From positions 1-64,000 of the forward strand of contig QMRC01000008.1 in the NCBI GenBank assembly GCA_003649205.1: a stretch of DNA of 64,000 nt, in the 5' to 3' direction. The notes below the pieces were generated by a model. The model saw only the letters and a list, made by a program, of their open reading frames with translations. It did not search any database and was not told where the DNA came from. The stretch comes from Thermoprotei archaeon (GTDB taxonomy: Archaea > Thermoproteota > Thermoprotei > Thermoproteales > B15-G16). The translations under genes and the position numbers were made by a program. Shown here one piece after another: positions 39,158-49,593 of this stretch; position 1 is the first letter of the stretch; every line of letters begins with the position of its first letter.

Positions 39158-39559
39158 ATGAAGATTAGGAATATCTTACTAACTGTAGTAGCTATACTAG
39201 TTGCTATAGACTACACACTAACCTACATCATAGTTAAGTCTGGTCTAGGTGTTGAGGCTAATCCCTTCACTGCTAGGTTCTTCACACGTGATGTAGACAT
39301 CAGTACTGTCGTCACTCTCTACGTAATGTCTATATCTACTGCCTACACCATGTTGAAGGTACTTGAGCTAGTGTACACGTACCTCGTGAGGCTCCTCAAG
39401 GTTAAGTCGAGCAAGTTCATCGAGTACGTTAGGTTGTTCATGTACATTCAGTTCCTAGGCACAATATCAGTTCTAGAAGCCATCACAGTAGTGAACAACC
39501 TCATGGTGTACCTAGGACTAGGACAACTACACTTTTTAATACATTTGATTAGTGGTTAG
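39158..39559 (+). CDS. Multi-TM protein, DUF5658-like appearance
   Basis: IDYTLTYIIVKSGLGVEANPF motif. Confidence 0.6.
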   Translation: MKIRNILLTVVAILVAIDYTLTYIIVKSGLGVEANPFTARFFTRDVDISTVVTLYVMSISTAYTMLKVLELVYTYLVRLLKVKSSKFIEYVRLFMYIQFLGTISVLEAITVVNNLMVYLGLGQLHFLIHLISG

Positions 39560-39574
39560 TGTCGGTGAGTATGT

Positions 39575-39844
39575 ATGAGGCATAGGGAACTACTGACTTC
39601 TCTACTTGCTGTAGGGAATGAGCTTAAGGTAGAGATACCTAGAGCTTGGTTGGAGGAGTACGTGGAGTCGTATGGACTTGGGAGAGACTTCGTAGAGAAG
39701 GTGCTTAAGTGTAGACCAAGTGAGACACCTGACTACTACGTATGTACGCTAGCTGAGAAAAAGGGAGAGAGTATTGTTCTAAACGTGGTGATGTTGAAGG
39801 TACTTGATGAGTTTCTGAGAGATCTACAGAAGATGCTTGGTTAG
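39575..39844 (+). CDS. Hypothetical small protein
   Basis: 89 aa ORF. Confidence 0.55.
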   Translation: MRHRELLTSLLAVGNELKVEIPRAWLEEYVESYGLGRDFVEKVLKCRPSETPDYYVCTLAEKKGESIVLNVVMLKVLDEFLRDLQKMLG

Positions 39845-40125
39845 TGCTCAACATCTACGTCAGGTATTTTTGTATCTACAATCGCTACTCTAATACCTAG
39901 ATCATCATCGAGGTAGACCTGTAACCTAATTCTCTTTCTATCTGCACGGAAGTAATCTAGTGCTCTAATCACCTTCACTAGCTGTCTAGAAAGAATGTAG
40001 AGAGGGCAGAAGTTACATTTCCGCTGTTTGCAGTACTGCAAGACATCTTCAGCTAACTCATCCTCCATGTAGTACTCTATGCCTTCCCTAGTACAGACGA
40101 ACTGCCTCAAGGCTTGCTTGCTCAA
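39841..40125 (-). CDS. Hypothetical Cys-containing protein (YCKQRKCNFCPLY)
   Basis: 94 aa; overlapping stop/start with neighbour. Confidence 0.6.
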   Translation of the reverse strand: MSKQALRQFVCTREGIEYYMEDELAEDVLQYCKQRKCNFCPLYILSRQLVKVIRALDYFRADRKRIRLQVYLDDDLGIRVAIVDTKIPDVDVEH

Positions 40126-40568
40126 GGTCTAGCGAACCTCACGTGAACTTTCCTAACCTCGATGTACGGCTTTCTCCTCTTCAACCTACTGATGAAGAAC
40201 CCTAGCTTATCTAGGAACTCCCTTATCTCACCAGCTTTCAAGCTCTTCGTTATTATTAGCTCGTCGTCGTGGTATAGGAGTGGGATATCTATTTCCTCCA
40301 TTCCGTAGAATCTCCTAATTACGTTCAGTAACTTGCTGTACTCCTCACTAGATAGCTCTGCAACCCATCTAGTACCTCTCGGTACTGAGACATTGATGTT
40401 AACTCCAGTTGGTGACTTCACTAACTCAATCTCTATATTACCAAGTCTTCTATCGGGAACAATGCACAGTGCTAGATCTCCTCTGACATCGCACCCAACC
40501 TCTATGCCGTACTTCGAGAATATTTCCTTAAGCTCAGACGCTACCTTAGATATCTCAACCTCAGCCAT
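40122..40568 (-). CDS. Hypothetical protein
   Basis: 148 aa, operon context. Confidence 0.65.
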   Translation of the reverse strand: MAEVEISKVASELKEIFSKYGIEVGCDVRGDLALCIVPDRRLGNIEIELVKSPTGVNINVSVPRGTRWVAELSSEEYSKLLNVIRRFYGMEEIDIPLLYHDDELIITKSLKAGEIREFLDKLGFFISRLKRRKPYIEVRKVHVRFARP

Positions 40569-40570
40569 AC

Positions 40571-41356
40571 CTACTCACCACAACTCACACTCACTCCATC
40601 TAACCTATAAGTAGTTACATATATTGGTTTTCTACGCTCAACTACCTTGGAGTAGTACATCTTTACCGCTACTAGACTTACAGCAACCACAAGTGCAATA
40701 CCTATAATCGCTAGAACTAGCACGGGTAGTTCAAACTTCTTCTCCTCCGTAGCTTTGGTAACTTTCTCAGCCTTAGGATATGTAGTCAGCAAGATATCTC
40801 CTATTGCTTTCGTTCTTCCAAGTACTGATACAACAATGTTACCGTGTACGAATCTAGTGATATTACCGTAGTATGTGTAGAACTTCTCTAGTGATGGAGT
40901 GTTATCGAATACGTCTAGTCCGTAGTAGGTGTAGTTTGTAACTCTCGTGAAGTCTAGTTTAGAGAGTGGAAGTAATGTGATGTAGATACCTTCTAGTGTC
41001 TTCGGTACAAGCATTATCTCGGTACTGATAGTCACTGCATATGTTGTATTTGTTGCAAATCCATGCTCTATACTAGTTACTGCATTGACCTCAACTCCAT
41101 AGTACCTATAGGCATCTACAAAGCACCTAGTAATGTTCTCGACTAAGCTACTGTAGATACTTGTGTCATTCAGCCACCTCTCAATCTTTGTACCTGTCTC
41201 CTCATCGAGACTTGCAGATACCAGTACTGAGATAACTCCATTCTGTGGATTGACTGTGATCACAGCATATCTCTCATACACTACACCTAGTGTAGGTACT
41301 GTCGAGCATAGTAGGAATAGTGCTAGGAGAATGCTAACTATACACAACCTCGACAT
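40571..41356 (-). CDS. Secreted/type I membrane protein
   Basis: Signal peptide, ectodomain, C-terminal TM. Confidence 0.7.
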   Translation of the reverse strand: MSRLCIVSILLALFLLCSTVPTLGVVYERYAVITVNPQNGVISVLVSASLDEETGTKIERWLNDTSIYSSLVENITRCFVDAYRYYGVEVNAVTSIEHGFATNTTYAVTISTEIMLVPKTLEGIYITLLPLSKLDFTRVTNYTYYGLDVFDNTPSLEKFYTYYGNITRFVHGNIVVSVLGRTKAIGDILLTTYPKAEKVTKATEEKKFELPVLVLAIIGIALVVAVSLVAVKMYYSKVVERRKPIYVTTYRLDGVSVSCGE

Positions 41357-43358
41357 GAATTGAGTTCACCTCCTCTATATCTATGCTAGATAGAGCTTCT
41401 AATAGGTCTAGAGTAGGTTTCCTAACAGTTAACGTCTTCTCACCGTGTGATGTAAATACGTGTACTATGAACTTCATGAATTCGAGCTTGTGATTAGTTA
41501 CTATGACTGGCGTGTACGCTGTAACCACAGGTACAACACATGGTAACCACGTAGAGTTGATGACTTCTCCTCTGTACCTAAGTATCTCCCTAACGTAGAA
41601 TACTGTTGCTTCTCCATTAGTAGTAATTACCTTACTTCCACTTGGTAGAGCTACATCAATTCTCGGACTTATCAGAAACCTCATCTCGACATCACCTAGC
41701 TCAATCTCAACATACTCCTCCCTAATTGCACTCGCTAGCTCTAGTCTCCTACTGAAGTTCATGAATAGAGCAACTGCTGTATCCTCTGGCAAGATATTTA
41801 CATAGGCAACTACTGTGAATTTGAGCCCCTCTTCCTTTGGTAGCTTCTCTTCTAGTACTGAGACATTGCACTCTCTCACGTGTGGTGTTATGTAGATAAC
41901 GCAGTTGTGGTATCTAGGTCTTGAGATTGAATCGAAATAGCACTCAGGAGCACCAGATGTCAAGAGCAACCTTGCGTAAACTGGGTACTCAGTCTCATTA
42001 CTGTACAGTAGCTCTGAAGGAAGTTCACCTCTTGAGTGATATTGCTCCAATCTCGCTATCGTTCCCTCAATAGTGATCTTCCTAATGACAACATTACTGA
42101 AGTTATACTCCAGCTCGTGATATACAGCTAGGTACTCAGGCTTCATTATTGTCGAGTCAACTAGCCTATACTGAATATAACAGGTATCCGTCTTAAGCAA
42201 CCAGAAGCTCATAGCGTTACCGTGCCCAAATACAAACATTGGCTTTAGCACCACTTCCCTACTGAAGTCTATAGAGGTGGATACTGGTGAAATGCGTAGT
42301 GGTATTGCCTTAATTTCGTAATCTACCTCAACATCCTCAATACCGTGCCACTCATCAGGATCCTTCAAGAACACTATCTCTACTGATAGATCCTCGTAAT
42401 CTGGTACCCTCTTCCAGAACTCATACCACTCCTTGCTGTACTCATAGATTATCCTTATGACAATTCTACGAAGTGCATACTCAGGGTGTTTTGACAGTAC
42501 TTCATTGATTTTACGCACTTCCTCAGATGTTGGAGGTCTGTAGTTGAGCCCTATACTCCTCAGTAATCTCAGTGCAAGTGTTATGTGATGCCACGTGAGT
42601 TTAGTACCTAGTACCTTTCTCGATAGAAAGACACCTCCGTAAGGTGCTCCCAAAACAGTTAGTTCCTTAATTGTTAAACCTGAACCAGCAGTGATTTCCC
42701 AGCTCCAGTACATCATTCCAGCTTGCCTCATGATTGCATATGCCGTAGCGACACCTGTGCCAACAGTCATTGTCGCTAGTGTACCTAGTACGCCCCCCGC
42801 TAGTCCTGATGCCATACAGAGTGCAATTAGCGACACAATCAACCTATCGTATGGTTGCATCAGCTTATGCACTAAGTAGCTGTAGAGTATAGGGGGTAGA
42901 CTCTCGATCTCTATTCTCCACGATCCATAGCACGGTGCTGAACTCGCTAAGATAGCTACTGGTAGAGCATTGTCGAAGATACCTCCAGTTATGTTGATTT
43001 CCGTAACAACTCTGACCTTAACTGACGAGAATGCCCTAAGGTACCAAGGAATCATACACCTCCACTTGACGTACTTCACAAAAGCCCACAGCGGATACTG
43101 AATCTTCTTCCCACGGAATTCCGTAAGTTCCTTAATCTCGAAGATCTTGGCTGTAGCATAGCTAACGTGCTCAACTCTAGCATTCACAACATCTATCTTC
43201 TTAGTTCGTGCATGAGAAAGTAGGTCTGAGGCAGTTGCTCTATCCATACTCACCCAAATACCCTTCTCAGCACTGAGCACAGGTCTCACACCTATAGCTA
43301 CGGTAAGTATTGACGATAGTACGAGCAGTATTAGGACTGTAGCCCTAATCCACATCAA
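41334..43358 (-). CDS. Large membrane/secreted protein, unknown
   Basis: 674 aa; N-terminal signal, internal hydrophobic hairpin. Confidence 0.75.
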   Translation of the reverse strand: MMWIRATVLILLVLSSILTVAIGVRPVLSAEKGIWVSMDRATASDLLSHARTKKIDVVNARVEHVSYATAKIFEIKELTEFRGKKIQYPLWAFVKYVKWRCMIPWYLRAFSSVKVRVVTEINITGGIFDNALPVAILASSAPCYGSWRIEIESLPPILYSYLVHKLMQPYDRLIVSLIALCMASGLAGGVLGTLATMTVGTGVATAYAIMRQAGMMYWSWEITAGSGLTIKELTVLGAPYGGVFLSRKVLGTKLTWHHITLALRLLRSIGLNYRPPTSEEVRKINEVLSKHPEYALRRIVIRIIYEYSKEWYEFWKRVPDYEDLSVEIVFLKDPDEWHGIEDVEVDYEIKAIPLRISPVSTSIDFSREVVLKPMFVFGHGNAMSFWLLKTDTCYIQYRLVDSTIMKPEYLAVYHELEYNFSNVVIRKITIEGTIARLEQYHSRGELPSELLYSNETEYPVYARLLLTSGAPECYFDSISRPRYHNCVIYITPHVRECNVSVLEEKLPKEEGLKFTVVAYVNILPEDTAVALFMNFSRRLELASAIREEYVEIELGDVEMRFLISPRIDVALPSGSKVITTNGEATVFYVREILRYRGEVINSTWLPCVVPVVTAYTPVIVTNHKLEFMKFIVHVFTSHGEKTLTVRKPTLDLLEALSSIDIEEVNSIHVEVVYS

Positions 43359-43505
43359 GTAAGTAGATGTGTAAAAAAGGAAAAATAAGTTTCAGTCACA
43401 GCTAGAGTACAAGTACCTTGATCACAGTCTTACCGTTAATCTTCTCGACATCGTAGCAGAGAAATGTCCAAGTAATTGGTGTATGTACCTTTCCTCGTTT
43501 CTCCA

Positions 43506-45965
43506 TCATAAGATACCTATCTCCCTGAGCTTTATCTTTGTGTACTCGTGTACGCAGTTTCTAAGTATGTCTTCATCGATTCTCAGCTTATCTACCTTCA
43601 TCTTAGACTCAACAGCGAATACAACTAGGCTCTCTCCGTATATCCTACCTGTCTCCGATGGTCTTACCTTGAGCACTCTACCTTCTCTCGTCGATAGGTA
43701 GTACAGTATGTCTTCTAGCGTAATTGCGTAGATATTTCCATCATCTCCATACATCAACATGTCTGCTCTAGTGAGTTTGTTGAGTGGTCTAGCTCTCTTA
43801 CAGGGTAGGCACCTAGCTTCGAGCACTACATAGCCCTCGTAGTCTGCTAGGTTTATTCTCGGTACCTTAGGTGCCTTACGCAGAAGCTCTATCAGTGGTG
43901 CGTGCTGTGGTGTAGCGAATTGATGTACATTAGCCTTCTTCAGGTAGATAGATCTAGGTTCCTCCCATGGTGTGAAGACTCTCAGGTAGTACTTACCACG
44001 TACCTTAATCTCCCTCTTAACTGACTGCAAGTCCTTACCTATCAACCTATAGAGCTGATTTGCAGGGTACGTGAACAAGTCCTCAATATCTGCACTATCG
44101 ATGAGTTCTCTAATGAGCTTAATCCTCTCCTCGTAGCTACTCGACACTATCTTCACGAAGTTATCTGTGATTACCTTCGGCAACCTAAATCGCAGGAGGC
44201 TCTTGATGGGGCTTCCCTTGAGCACTACCTTCTTGCCCTGTAGTATGTATGACTTCCTGCTGTAGATGTACATTACGTTCCACACATCCTCTAGATCTGC
44301 CTCTAGTCCAAATCTCGACAGGTAGTCCGCTATGTCCTTTGCTAGCTTCTGAATATCTTCTCCGCTGTTCACTACCACGAATATGCTATCTGTATCGCTG
44401 TAAATTACCTTCCAACCTCTAGACCTCAAGTACTGAATCCATCCCATCTGTATCTTGTACGTGCCGTAGAAGATCTTGGTTGGGCAAGCTAGGTTCCCTA
44501 GTGGTGCAGGTGATGCTTGCTTACCTTGTACACCGTATGCTAGTGCATTCAGTACTGCCTTAATAGAGTGGTCAACTGGTTCGTACATTGGTGACTTCTT
44601 CTTGAGCTTCTTAGTTAGCTCACGTATCTTCTTCAGCTTGAGAACAGTTGCGTACAGTATACCTAGACCACTTCTCCTATCGAACTCAATTCTCTCAACC
44701 ATATCCTCAACAACACTACCGATATCTTGCATCGTTGCTTCAGGTTCCTTTACGAGCAGTGTAGGGTCTACGAAGTTTGCTAGTACGAAGCTTGGGTACA
44801 TCATCTTTATGTCGAACTGAGCTACGTTCGTGTACAGTACCTTCTCACGCTCTAGCCAAACCCTAGACGCACTTGCTCTCCACTTAACAGCTCTGTACTC
44901 AGGTACGAATCCCCTCACCTCGCACTCATGTGTGAAGAAGTACTCTGCAACCATTCCAGCAGGTAGATTCTGCAGTATCGACATCGGTATCTGTGTTAGT
45001 GCAGATAGTACTGCGATTAGCGAGAACGGAACTATCATTATCTTAGCAGTTATGACTACATCATTTATGTTGTACTTAGCTAGCTCATCTAGATTCATGG
45101 AGTTTAGTCTCTTCTTACCCTCCTTCTTGATCTTCAACTCCTCATCAGTTATACCTACCTTATCCTTCAGAACCTCAGCAACATCGTGTAGTGCCCTTGC
45201 TGAACCTATTGCAAGTGACTGACCCCACGTAGCGAGCGTCTGCGATGTATCGAATATAGCTATCTGCTCTACAGGAATTACGACACCACTTCTACGTAGT
45301 ATAGGTATGTCGAAGCCAACTATGTTATGTCCCGCAAGTAACCTATACCTATTGATCTCCTTCTCAAGTTCATCAAATTGCTTAGGTAGTTCATAGCACT
45401 GAACATCATCAGGTCTAATCTCCTCAAATGGAGTCCACACGTAAGTTGACGCTAGAATAGGCTTCTCCTCTCTAGCCTCGACATCTAGGATAAGTACCTT
45501 GAGCTTTCTGAGGTTCTGTATCGTAGATACATCAAGTACGTAGTAAAGTGGCTTAGTGTCGAAGAACTGTAGACCTAGATCCCACGAGCACCTAGCTAGG
45601 TACCTCACATTGAACATAGATGCCCTAACATCTACACCAGCTCTCTGCAGTGCGAGGACATCCCTAGCGACATCTGGTACCTGAGTTGGTAGCTGACACT
45701 TGACCTTAGCTACACCGTAATCGCTCTTAACCTCGTACCTAGAACCATGAACCTTAATTATAGGCTTCATGTCAACTTCTTCAACCTCAACAACACCACT
45801 GAACTTCTCAATCTCCTTCAGTATCTTCTTGTTCTTGTATATGACGTAGAAGTACGGTCTTATTGCTCGTACTGACGTGACATCACTATCCCTTATCAGT
45901 ATCAGTTGCTCTATCTCCTTCCTACCCTTCAATCTAGGTAGCTTGAGGTCGATATACACTCTCAA
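43506..45965 (-). CDS. polB: Family B DNA polymerase
   Basis: Motif A QFDIKMMYPSFVLANF, motif B KAVLNALAYGVQGK, motif C YSDTDSIF; ExoI VLILDVEAREEK, ExoII AGHNIVGFDIPIL, ExoIII YNINDVVITAKI. Confidence 0.96.
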   Translation of the reverse strand: MRVYIDLKLPRLKGRKEIEQLILIRDSDVTSVRAIRPYFYVIYKNKKILKEIEKFSGVVEVEEVDMKPIIKVHGSRYEVKSDYGVAKVKCQLPTQVPDVARDVLALQRAGVDVRASMFNVRYLARCSWDLGLQFFDTKPLYYVLDVSTIQNLRKLKVLILDVEAREEKPILASTYVWTPFEEIRPDDVQCYELPKQFDELEKEINRYRLLAGHNIVGFDIPILRRSGVVIPVEQIAIFDTSQTLATWGQSLAIGSARALHDVAEVLKDKVGITDEELKIKKEGKKRLNSMNLDELAKYNINDVVITAKIMIVPFSLIAVLSALTQIPMSILQNLPAGMVAEYFFTHECEVRGFVPEYRAVKWRASASRVWLEREKVLYTNVAQFDIKMMYPSFVLANFVDPTLLVKEPEATMQDIGSVVEDMVERIEFDRRSGLGILYATVLKLKKIRELTKKLKKKSPMYEPVDHSIKAVLNALAYGVQGKQASPAPLGNLACPTKIFYGTYKIQMGWIQYLRSRGWKVIYSDTDSIFVVVNSGEDIQKLAKDIADYLSRFGLEADLEDVWNVMYIYSRKSYILQGKKVVLKGSPIKSLLRFRLPKVITDNFVKIVSSSYEERIKLIRELIDSADIEDLFTYPANQLYRLIGKDLQSVKREIKVRGKYYLRVFTPWEEPRSIYLKKANVHQFATPQHAPLIELLRKAPKVPRINLADYEGYVVLEARCLPCKRARPLNKLTRADMLMYGDDGNIYAITLEDILYYLSTREGRVLKVRPSETGRIYGESLVVFAVESKMKVDKLRIDEDILRNCVHEYTKIKLREIGIL

Positions 45966-47340
45966 TCACCTCAGCAACAATCTTGAAAAGTGGCTTACCT
46001 GCCTCAATACCTCTCACATAGAGATTGTACATGTAGCATACGTCACGGTACATGCACTCCTCATCACACCTCACGTACTGTCTAACCATCTCAAAGACGT
46101 CCTTAGGCACTTTAACTGCTGATAGAGATCTAACTCCAAGTTCCTTATCCTCAGCAGTGAAGTACTTCCAGTAATAGTCCCTAGGTTTTCTAAAGCCATA
46201 CCTCTCAGCAAAGTCCACAATCATCTTCTCAAGATTCTGCTCATCTAGGTACACAAGTGCAGGTGCTACTACGCACGCTAGCCTACACATTGCGTATCTG
46301 TAACCCTCCTCAACCTCACCTAGAAAGCACTTCACAATGCATGGAGGTAGCACGTGCTTAGCCTTTGAGAGAAGCTCCTTGAACTCATCATATGTGAGAG
46401 TACCTACGAAACCTAGATTAACCTCATCTTCTCTAGGCTTAACATCACTAAGTGCTATTCCCTGTATCTTCTCGTACTCTTCATCACTCTCCACTCTCCT
46501 AATAGATAGTGTTGTTTTGATTTGTTTTGCAACACCTTCATCTCCTATTACCCTAGCTATATTGCAGAGAAATTCATGAATGTAGTCTACGTCCTTAACC
46601 GCAATCTCTGTTAAGTCACCCACATCCACTACGTGCTGAAACTCCTTCGATAGAACTCTATAGCACTTGACACTAACGGTATTATTGCTGAAGACTAGGT
46701 ACCTAGACTGTGGAGGGTATGAACCTAAGTACCTATACCCTGACATTACCTCGATCTTGATTCCTAGCAAATTCCTGTAATCTAGTACCTTCTTTGTTGT
46801 CCAGCTCTCTCCCTTAGGTGTTCTCTGTCCTACAGCTATGCTCACTGCATCAGGTAGGTAGAAGTACTTGTGGAATCCACGTCTAGTCTCAACATCGAAG
46901 AGTCCACTTGCTCTGAGCTTACTACGAACATTCTCATCATAGCACTCAACATCTATCAACACGAAGTTCCTAAGTACGAAACCTACATTGATTAAGCAAC
47001 CTAGTTTAGAGCATCTGTACTTCACATCAACTACTTCAGAATCTGTAACCGACTTCCTCTGTAGATTCCTCCACTCAATCATTGGTACCTTCGTGAATAT
47101 GTACCTAGGAACAACAACAAGCTCAATAGGGTACACTACATCTCTTCTTCTTGAGAGGAGTCTCCTAGCTATGATGTAGAGAGCTTGCTCTGGTATGTCG
47201 GGAATATCCTTCTCTCTTTCTCTCAAGATTTCAAGACTCTTCTTCAGATATTCTACGTAGGAAGATACACTTTGTATCTTCTCTAACATGCTCTGGAACA
47301 TAGAGTTTCCTCCCACACCTCGGGCACGTACCATCCTCAT
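45934..47340 (-). CDS. AEP-type primase/polymerase (PrimPol) with C-terminal Cys cluster
   Basis: FVLIDVECYDE (DxE/D), TRRGFHKYFYLP, IEVMSGYRYLGSYPPQS; C-terminal CDEECMYRDVCYMYNLYVRG. Real start may be Met at 47301 or 47289. Confidence 0.82.
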   Translation of the reverse strand: MRMVRARGVGGNSMFQSMLEKIQSVSSYVEYLKKSLEILREREKDIPDIPEQALYIIARRLLSRRRDVVYPIELVVVPRYIFTKVPMIEWRNLQRKSVTDSEVVDVKYRCSKLGCLINVGFVLRNFVLIDVECYDENVRSKLRASGLFDVETRRGFHKYFYLPDAVSIAVGQRTPKGESWTTKKVLDYRNLLGIKIEVMSGYRYLGSYPPQSRYLVFSNNTVSVKCYRVLSKEFQHVVDVGDLTEIAVKDVDYIHEFLCNIARVIGDEGVAKQIKTTLSIRRVESDEEYEKIQGIALSDVKPREDEVNLGFVGTLTYDEFKELLSKAKHVLPPCIVKCFLGEVEEGYRYAMCRLACVVAPALVYLDEQNLEKMIVDFAERYGFRKPRDYYWKYFTAEDKELGVRSLSAVKVPKDVFEMVRQYVRCDEECMYRDVCYMYNLYVRGIEAGKPLFKIVAEVIESVYRPQAT

Positions 47341-47737
47341 ACACTGTAGTTAAGCAAAATGGACACTGAACGTCATAAAGTGTTGCACAGGTGTATCCTC
47401 CTCCAATACCTTCAGGAAATATCACGACATCTACAATCCTAGGTATCACCCTATTTCGTCTCCTATACTCTTCAAGAAGTGCATCACTCTCTCTCAGATA
47501 TATGTGGAATTCAGGGTAGTCAACAACTATTTTCTCGACTCTATTCACAAACTCTCTATAACTCATGCTGTGTCTGTAGAAGAACCAGTGTGCTAGCTTC
47601 AGTGCTACGACTATGTTTTTCCTAACAGAACTCAGTGTCCTAAATACGTATGCTCTACAAATAATGGGGATTGGAGTTCTTCGACGAGGTACCCTTACTT
47701 GAACTACTCTCAGTGTGTCCTCTGTGTTACTCGACAT
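47231..47737 (-). CDS. Zinc-ribbon protein
   Basis: CPFCLTTVYEDGTCPRCGRKLY. Confidence 0.7.
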   Translation of the reverse strand: MSSNTEDTLRVVQVRVPRRRTPIPIICRAYVFRTLSSVRKNIVVALKLAHWFFYRHSMSYREFVNRVEKIVVDYPEFHIYLRESDALLEEYRRRNRVIPRIVDVVIFPEGIGGGYTCATLYDVQCPFCLTTVYEDGTCPRCGRKLYVPEHVREDTKCIFLRRISEEES

Positions 47738-48470
47738 CGCCTACCTTAATCCCTCCAGTCTCTTCTCCTGTCTTCTCCTCCTCTACCTTCTCTCTTGTTG
47801 TTGTCTCTTCCTTCTCTGCTGTCTCTCCTCTCTCTAGCTCTAGTGTTTCTAGGTCTAGTCTCGATAGTAAGAGTGTGTCGTAGATGCTTCTTAGGTCTGT
47901 CTGTAGTGCGAATAGGTCTGCTATGTTTTCTCTTCTTGGTTCGTAGTGGTTTACTCTATCGCATACGAGGAGTATCTGCCTTCCTAGGAGTGCTATCTCT
48001 CTTAGGTTGATGATCTTGTGTGTGTAGAGAACTCTCGTGAGTGTTTCGATGTTCTCAGCGTACACTAGCCACTGATCTGGTTTCGATATGATTGCTCTCT
48101 CTACTCCTGCTCTCAGTACTCTCTTGACGATTTCTCTCACTAGTGTTTTGTAGTCTTCTTTTCTGTACGTTACTGGATTGTCTAACCTATGCACTGTCTC
48201 TCTCATGTCTATGACGTTCCTTATGGGGTATCTGGTTGGTTTTCCTAGTGGTTCTACTGCTGTCTTAACTGGTCTTCCCTCTACGTCCATGCTTATTGTC
48301 TTCGTTACGTACTTCTCCCATGCTAGTGTTGTCTTCTCGATCTTGTACGTTGCCATTCCGCACCCTGTCAGTATTCTCTCCTCTCTCTCATCTGTATCGA
48401 AGCACATCGGTATTCTCTTTGTCAGTATTCTCGCCTCTATCTTTAGGTTTGCTGGGAAGAGGAGGATCAT
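47727..48470 (-). CDS. Hypothetical replication-module protein with acidic C-terminal tail
   Basis: 247 aa, first gene of PrimPol-PolB operon; EEKTGEETGGIKVGDVE tail. Confidence 0.65.
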   Translation of the reverse strand: MILLFPANLKIEARILTKRIPMCFDTDEREERILTGCGMATYKIEKTTLAWEKYVTKTISMDVEGRPVKTAVEPLGKPTRYPIRNVIDMRETVHRLDNPVTYRKEDYKTLVREIVKRVLRAGVERAIISKPDQWLVYAENIETLTRVLYTHKIINLREIALLGRQILLVCDRVNHYEPRRENIADLFALQTDLRSIYDTLLLSRLDLETLELERGETAEKEETTTREKVEEEKTGEETGGIKVGDVE

Positions 48471-48502
48471 ACCTCACACCTACTGTATCTCTATCTCGTA
48501 TG

Positions 48503-48518
48503 TTTTATTAGGGGTTAG
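48503..48518 (-). promoter_or_regulatory. Shared replication-module promoter, copy 1: CTAACCCCTAATAAAA
   Basis: 33 nt upstream of ATG at 48470 on minus strand; near identical to three other copies. Confidence 0.75.
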
Positions 48519-48522
48519 TTAA

Positions 48523-49036
48523 TCACCTTCTGGTCTCTCTGTGCTTCGTGTCTTTGGTGTTCTTTGCGTCGTCTCCTCTACGTTGCATTGCTCAGTTGCT
48601 CTCGGCTCTGTACGTAGCTCTGCTCACCCCTTCTCTTGCTGTCGTAATTCCTGTCATTGATGGTTTGCTACCTTAAATAGGGGTTTATAAGTTTTCTCAT
48701 GTGTCTCACTTCAGGTGTTTTAGGGTCGCAGAAACAGGAAATATAGGGATTAGTTAGTAGTTTTTGCGTAAGTAAGACGGAGGTTGGTTTGTTGATTGAT
48801 TGAGCTTCAGTTTTATGGAGGTGACTCTACTCATGGCTTCATTTCGGTAGAGTTTGCTACCATCCCACACCTGCTCCATGTCACGTCAGCACGTAATATA
48901 TAATAATTTTTACACAGTCGATTCTTGTACCCCTGATGTAGCATTCATGAGCAATTTTTATTAACCCCTATTTAAGCTCGTTTGCTGATGAATATCACAT
49001 GGACAGTTCGCTCGACGGTAATGATGTGCTCTCTTT
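48523..49036. other. Candidate replication origin / divergent control region
   Basis: No ORF in the track lies in this interval; between divergent polB/primpol and helicase operons; inverted and direct short repeats. Confidence 0.45.
48672..48976. repeat. Inverted repeat CTTAAATAGGGGTT (48672-48685) / AACCCCTATTTAAG (48963-48976)
   Basis: Perfect 14-bp arms read directly. Confidence 0.8.
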
Positions 49037-49052
49037 CTAACTCCTAATAAAT
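49037..49052 (+). promoter_or_regulatory. Shared replication-module promoter, copy 2: CTAACTCCTAATAAAT
   Basis: ~23-26 nt upstream of GTG 49075/ATG 49078. Confidence 0.75.
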
Positions 49053-49074
49053 TACGTAGGATTTAGCTACTTAG

Positions 49075-49593
49075 GTGATGAGGGTGTGGGTCATAGCCTT
49101 TCTGAGGGTTGAGAACTTTCCAGTTAAGACACTGGTCTACAGTGTATCGCACCTCGTATCTGTGCTCTCTAGGTGTGGTGTTAGGTGTAGTAACTACGTG
49201 TCCTTCAACGACGATGAGATCTACCTTGCGAGAAATGTAGCTTATAGAAACGGTATTTACTACGCTCAACGTGGCACTAAGTACGTGAAGTTTCCTGCAA
49301 AGTTCCTTAGAGATTACCTTGTTGATTTGCTGAACTTTGTAACTAAATTCGATAGGGTTAAGACAATTCCTGAAGCAATGTCTGATCAACTGTGTGGTCG
49401 TGGTGCTGTACCTATCTACGTTGATGTTGATTACATAACATCAAATATGTACGATGTCAAGAATAGGAAAGTTGCTGGCTTTCTCCACTTTTCAATATCT
49501 CTACCCTTTCGTGGATGTAAGGATCTGGTAATGCTATTCTCTTGGAGGTTCCTAAAATATGGTAGAGAAGTACATAAGAATAAAAACAGATGA
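49075..49593 (+). CDS. Hypothetical protein upstream of helicase
   Basis: 172 aa; overlaps helicase start. Confidence 0.65.
   Translation: MMRVWVIAFLRVENFPVKTLVYSVSHLVSVLSRCGVRCSNYVSFNDDEIYLARNVAYRNGIYYAQRGTKYVKFPAKFLRDYLVDLLNFVTKFDRVKTIPEAMSDQLCGRGAVPIYVDVDYITSNMYDVKNRKVAGFLHFSISLPFRGCKDLVMLFSWRFLKYGREVHKNKNR

Noticed and set aside
47231-47340. Frameshift or split gene between zinc-ribbon protein and PrimPol
   Set aside because: Both frames look like complete, different proteins; the overlap is more simply explained by an overlong predicted PrimPol start (Met at 47301 or 47289) plus a modest real overlap.
49063-49389. Minus-strand ORF 108 aa
   Set aside because: Antisense to the 49075-49593 gene that follows a matching promoter.
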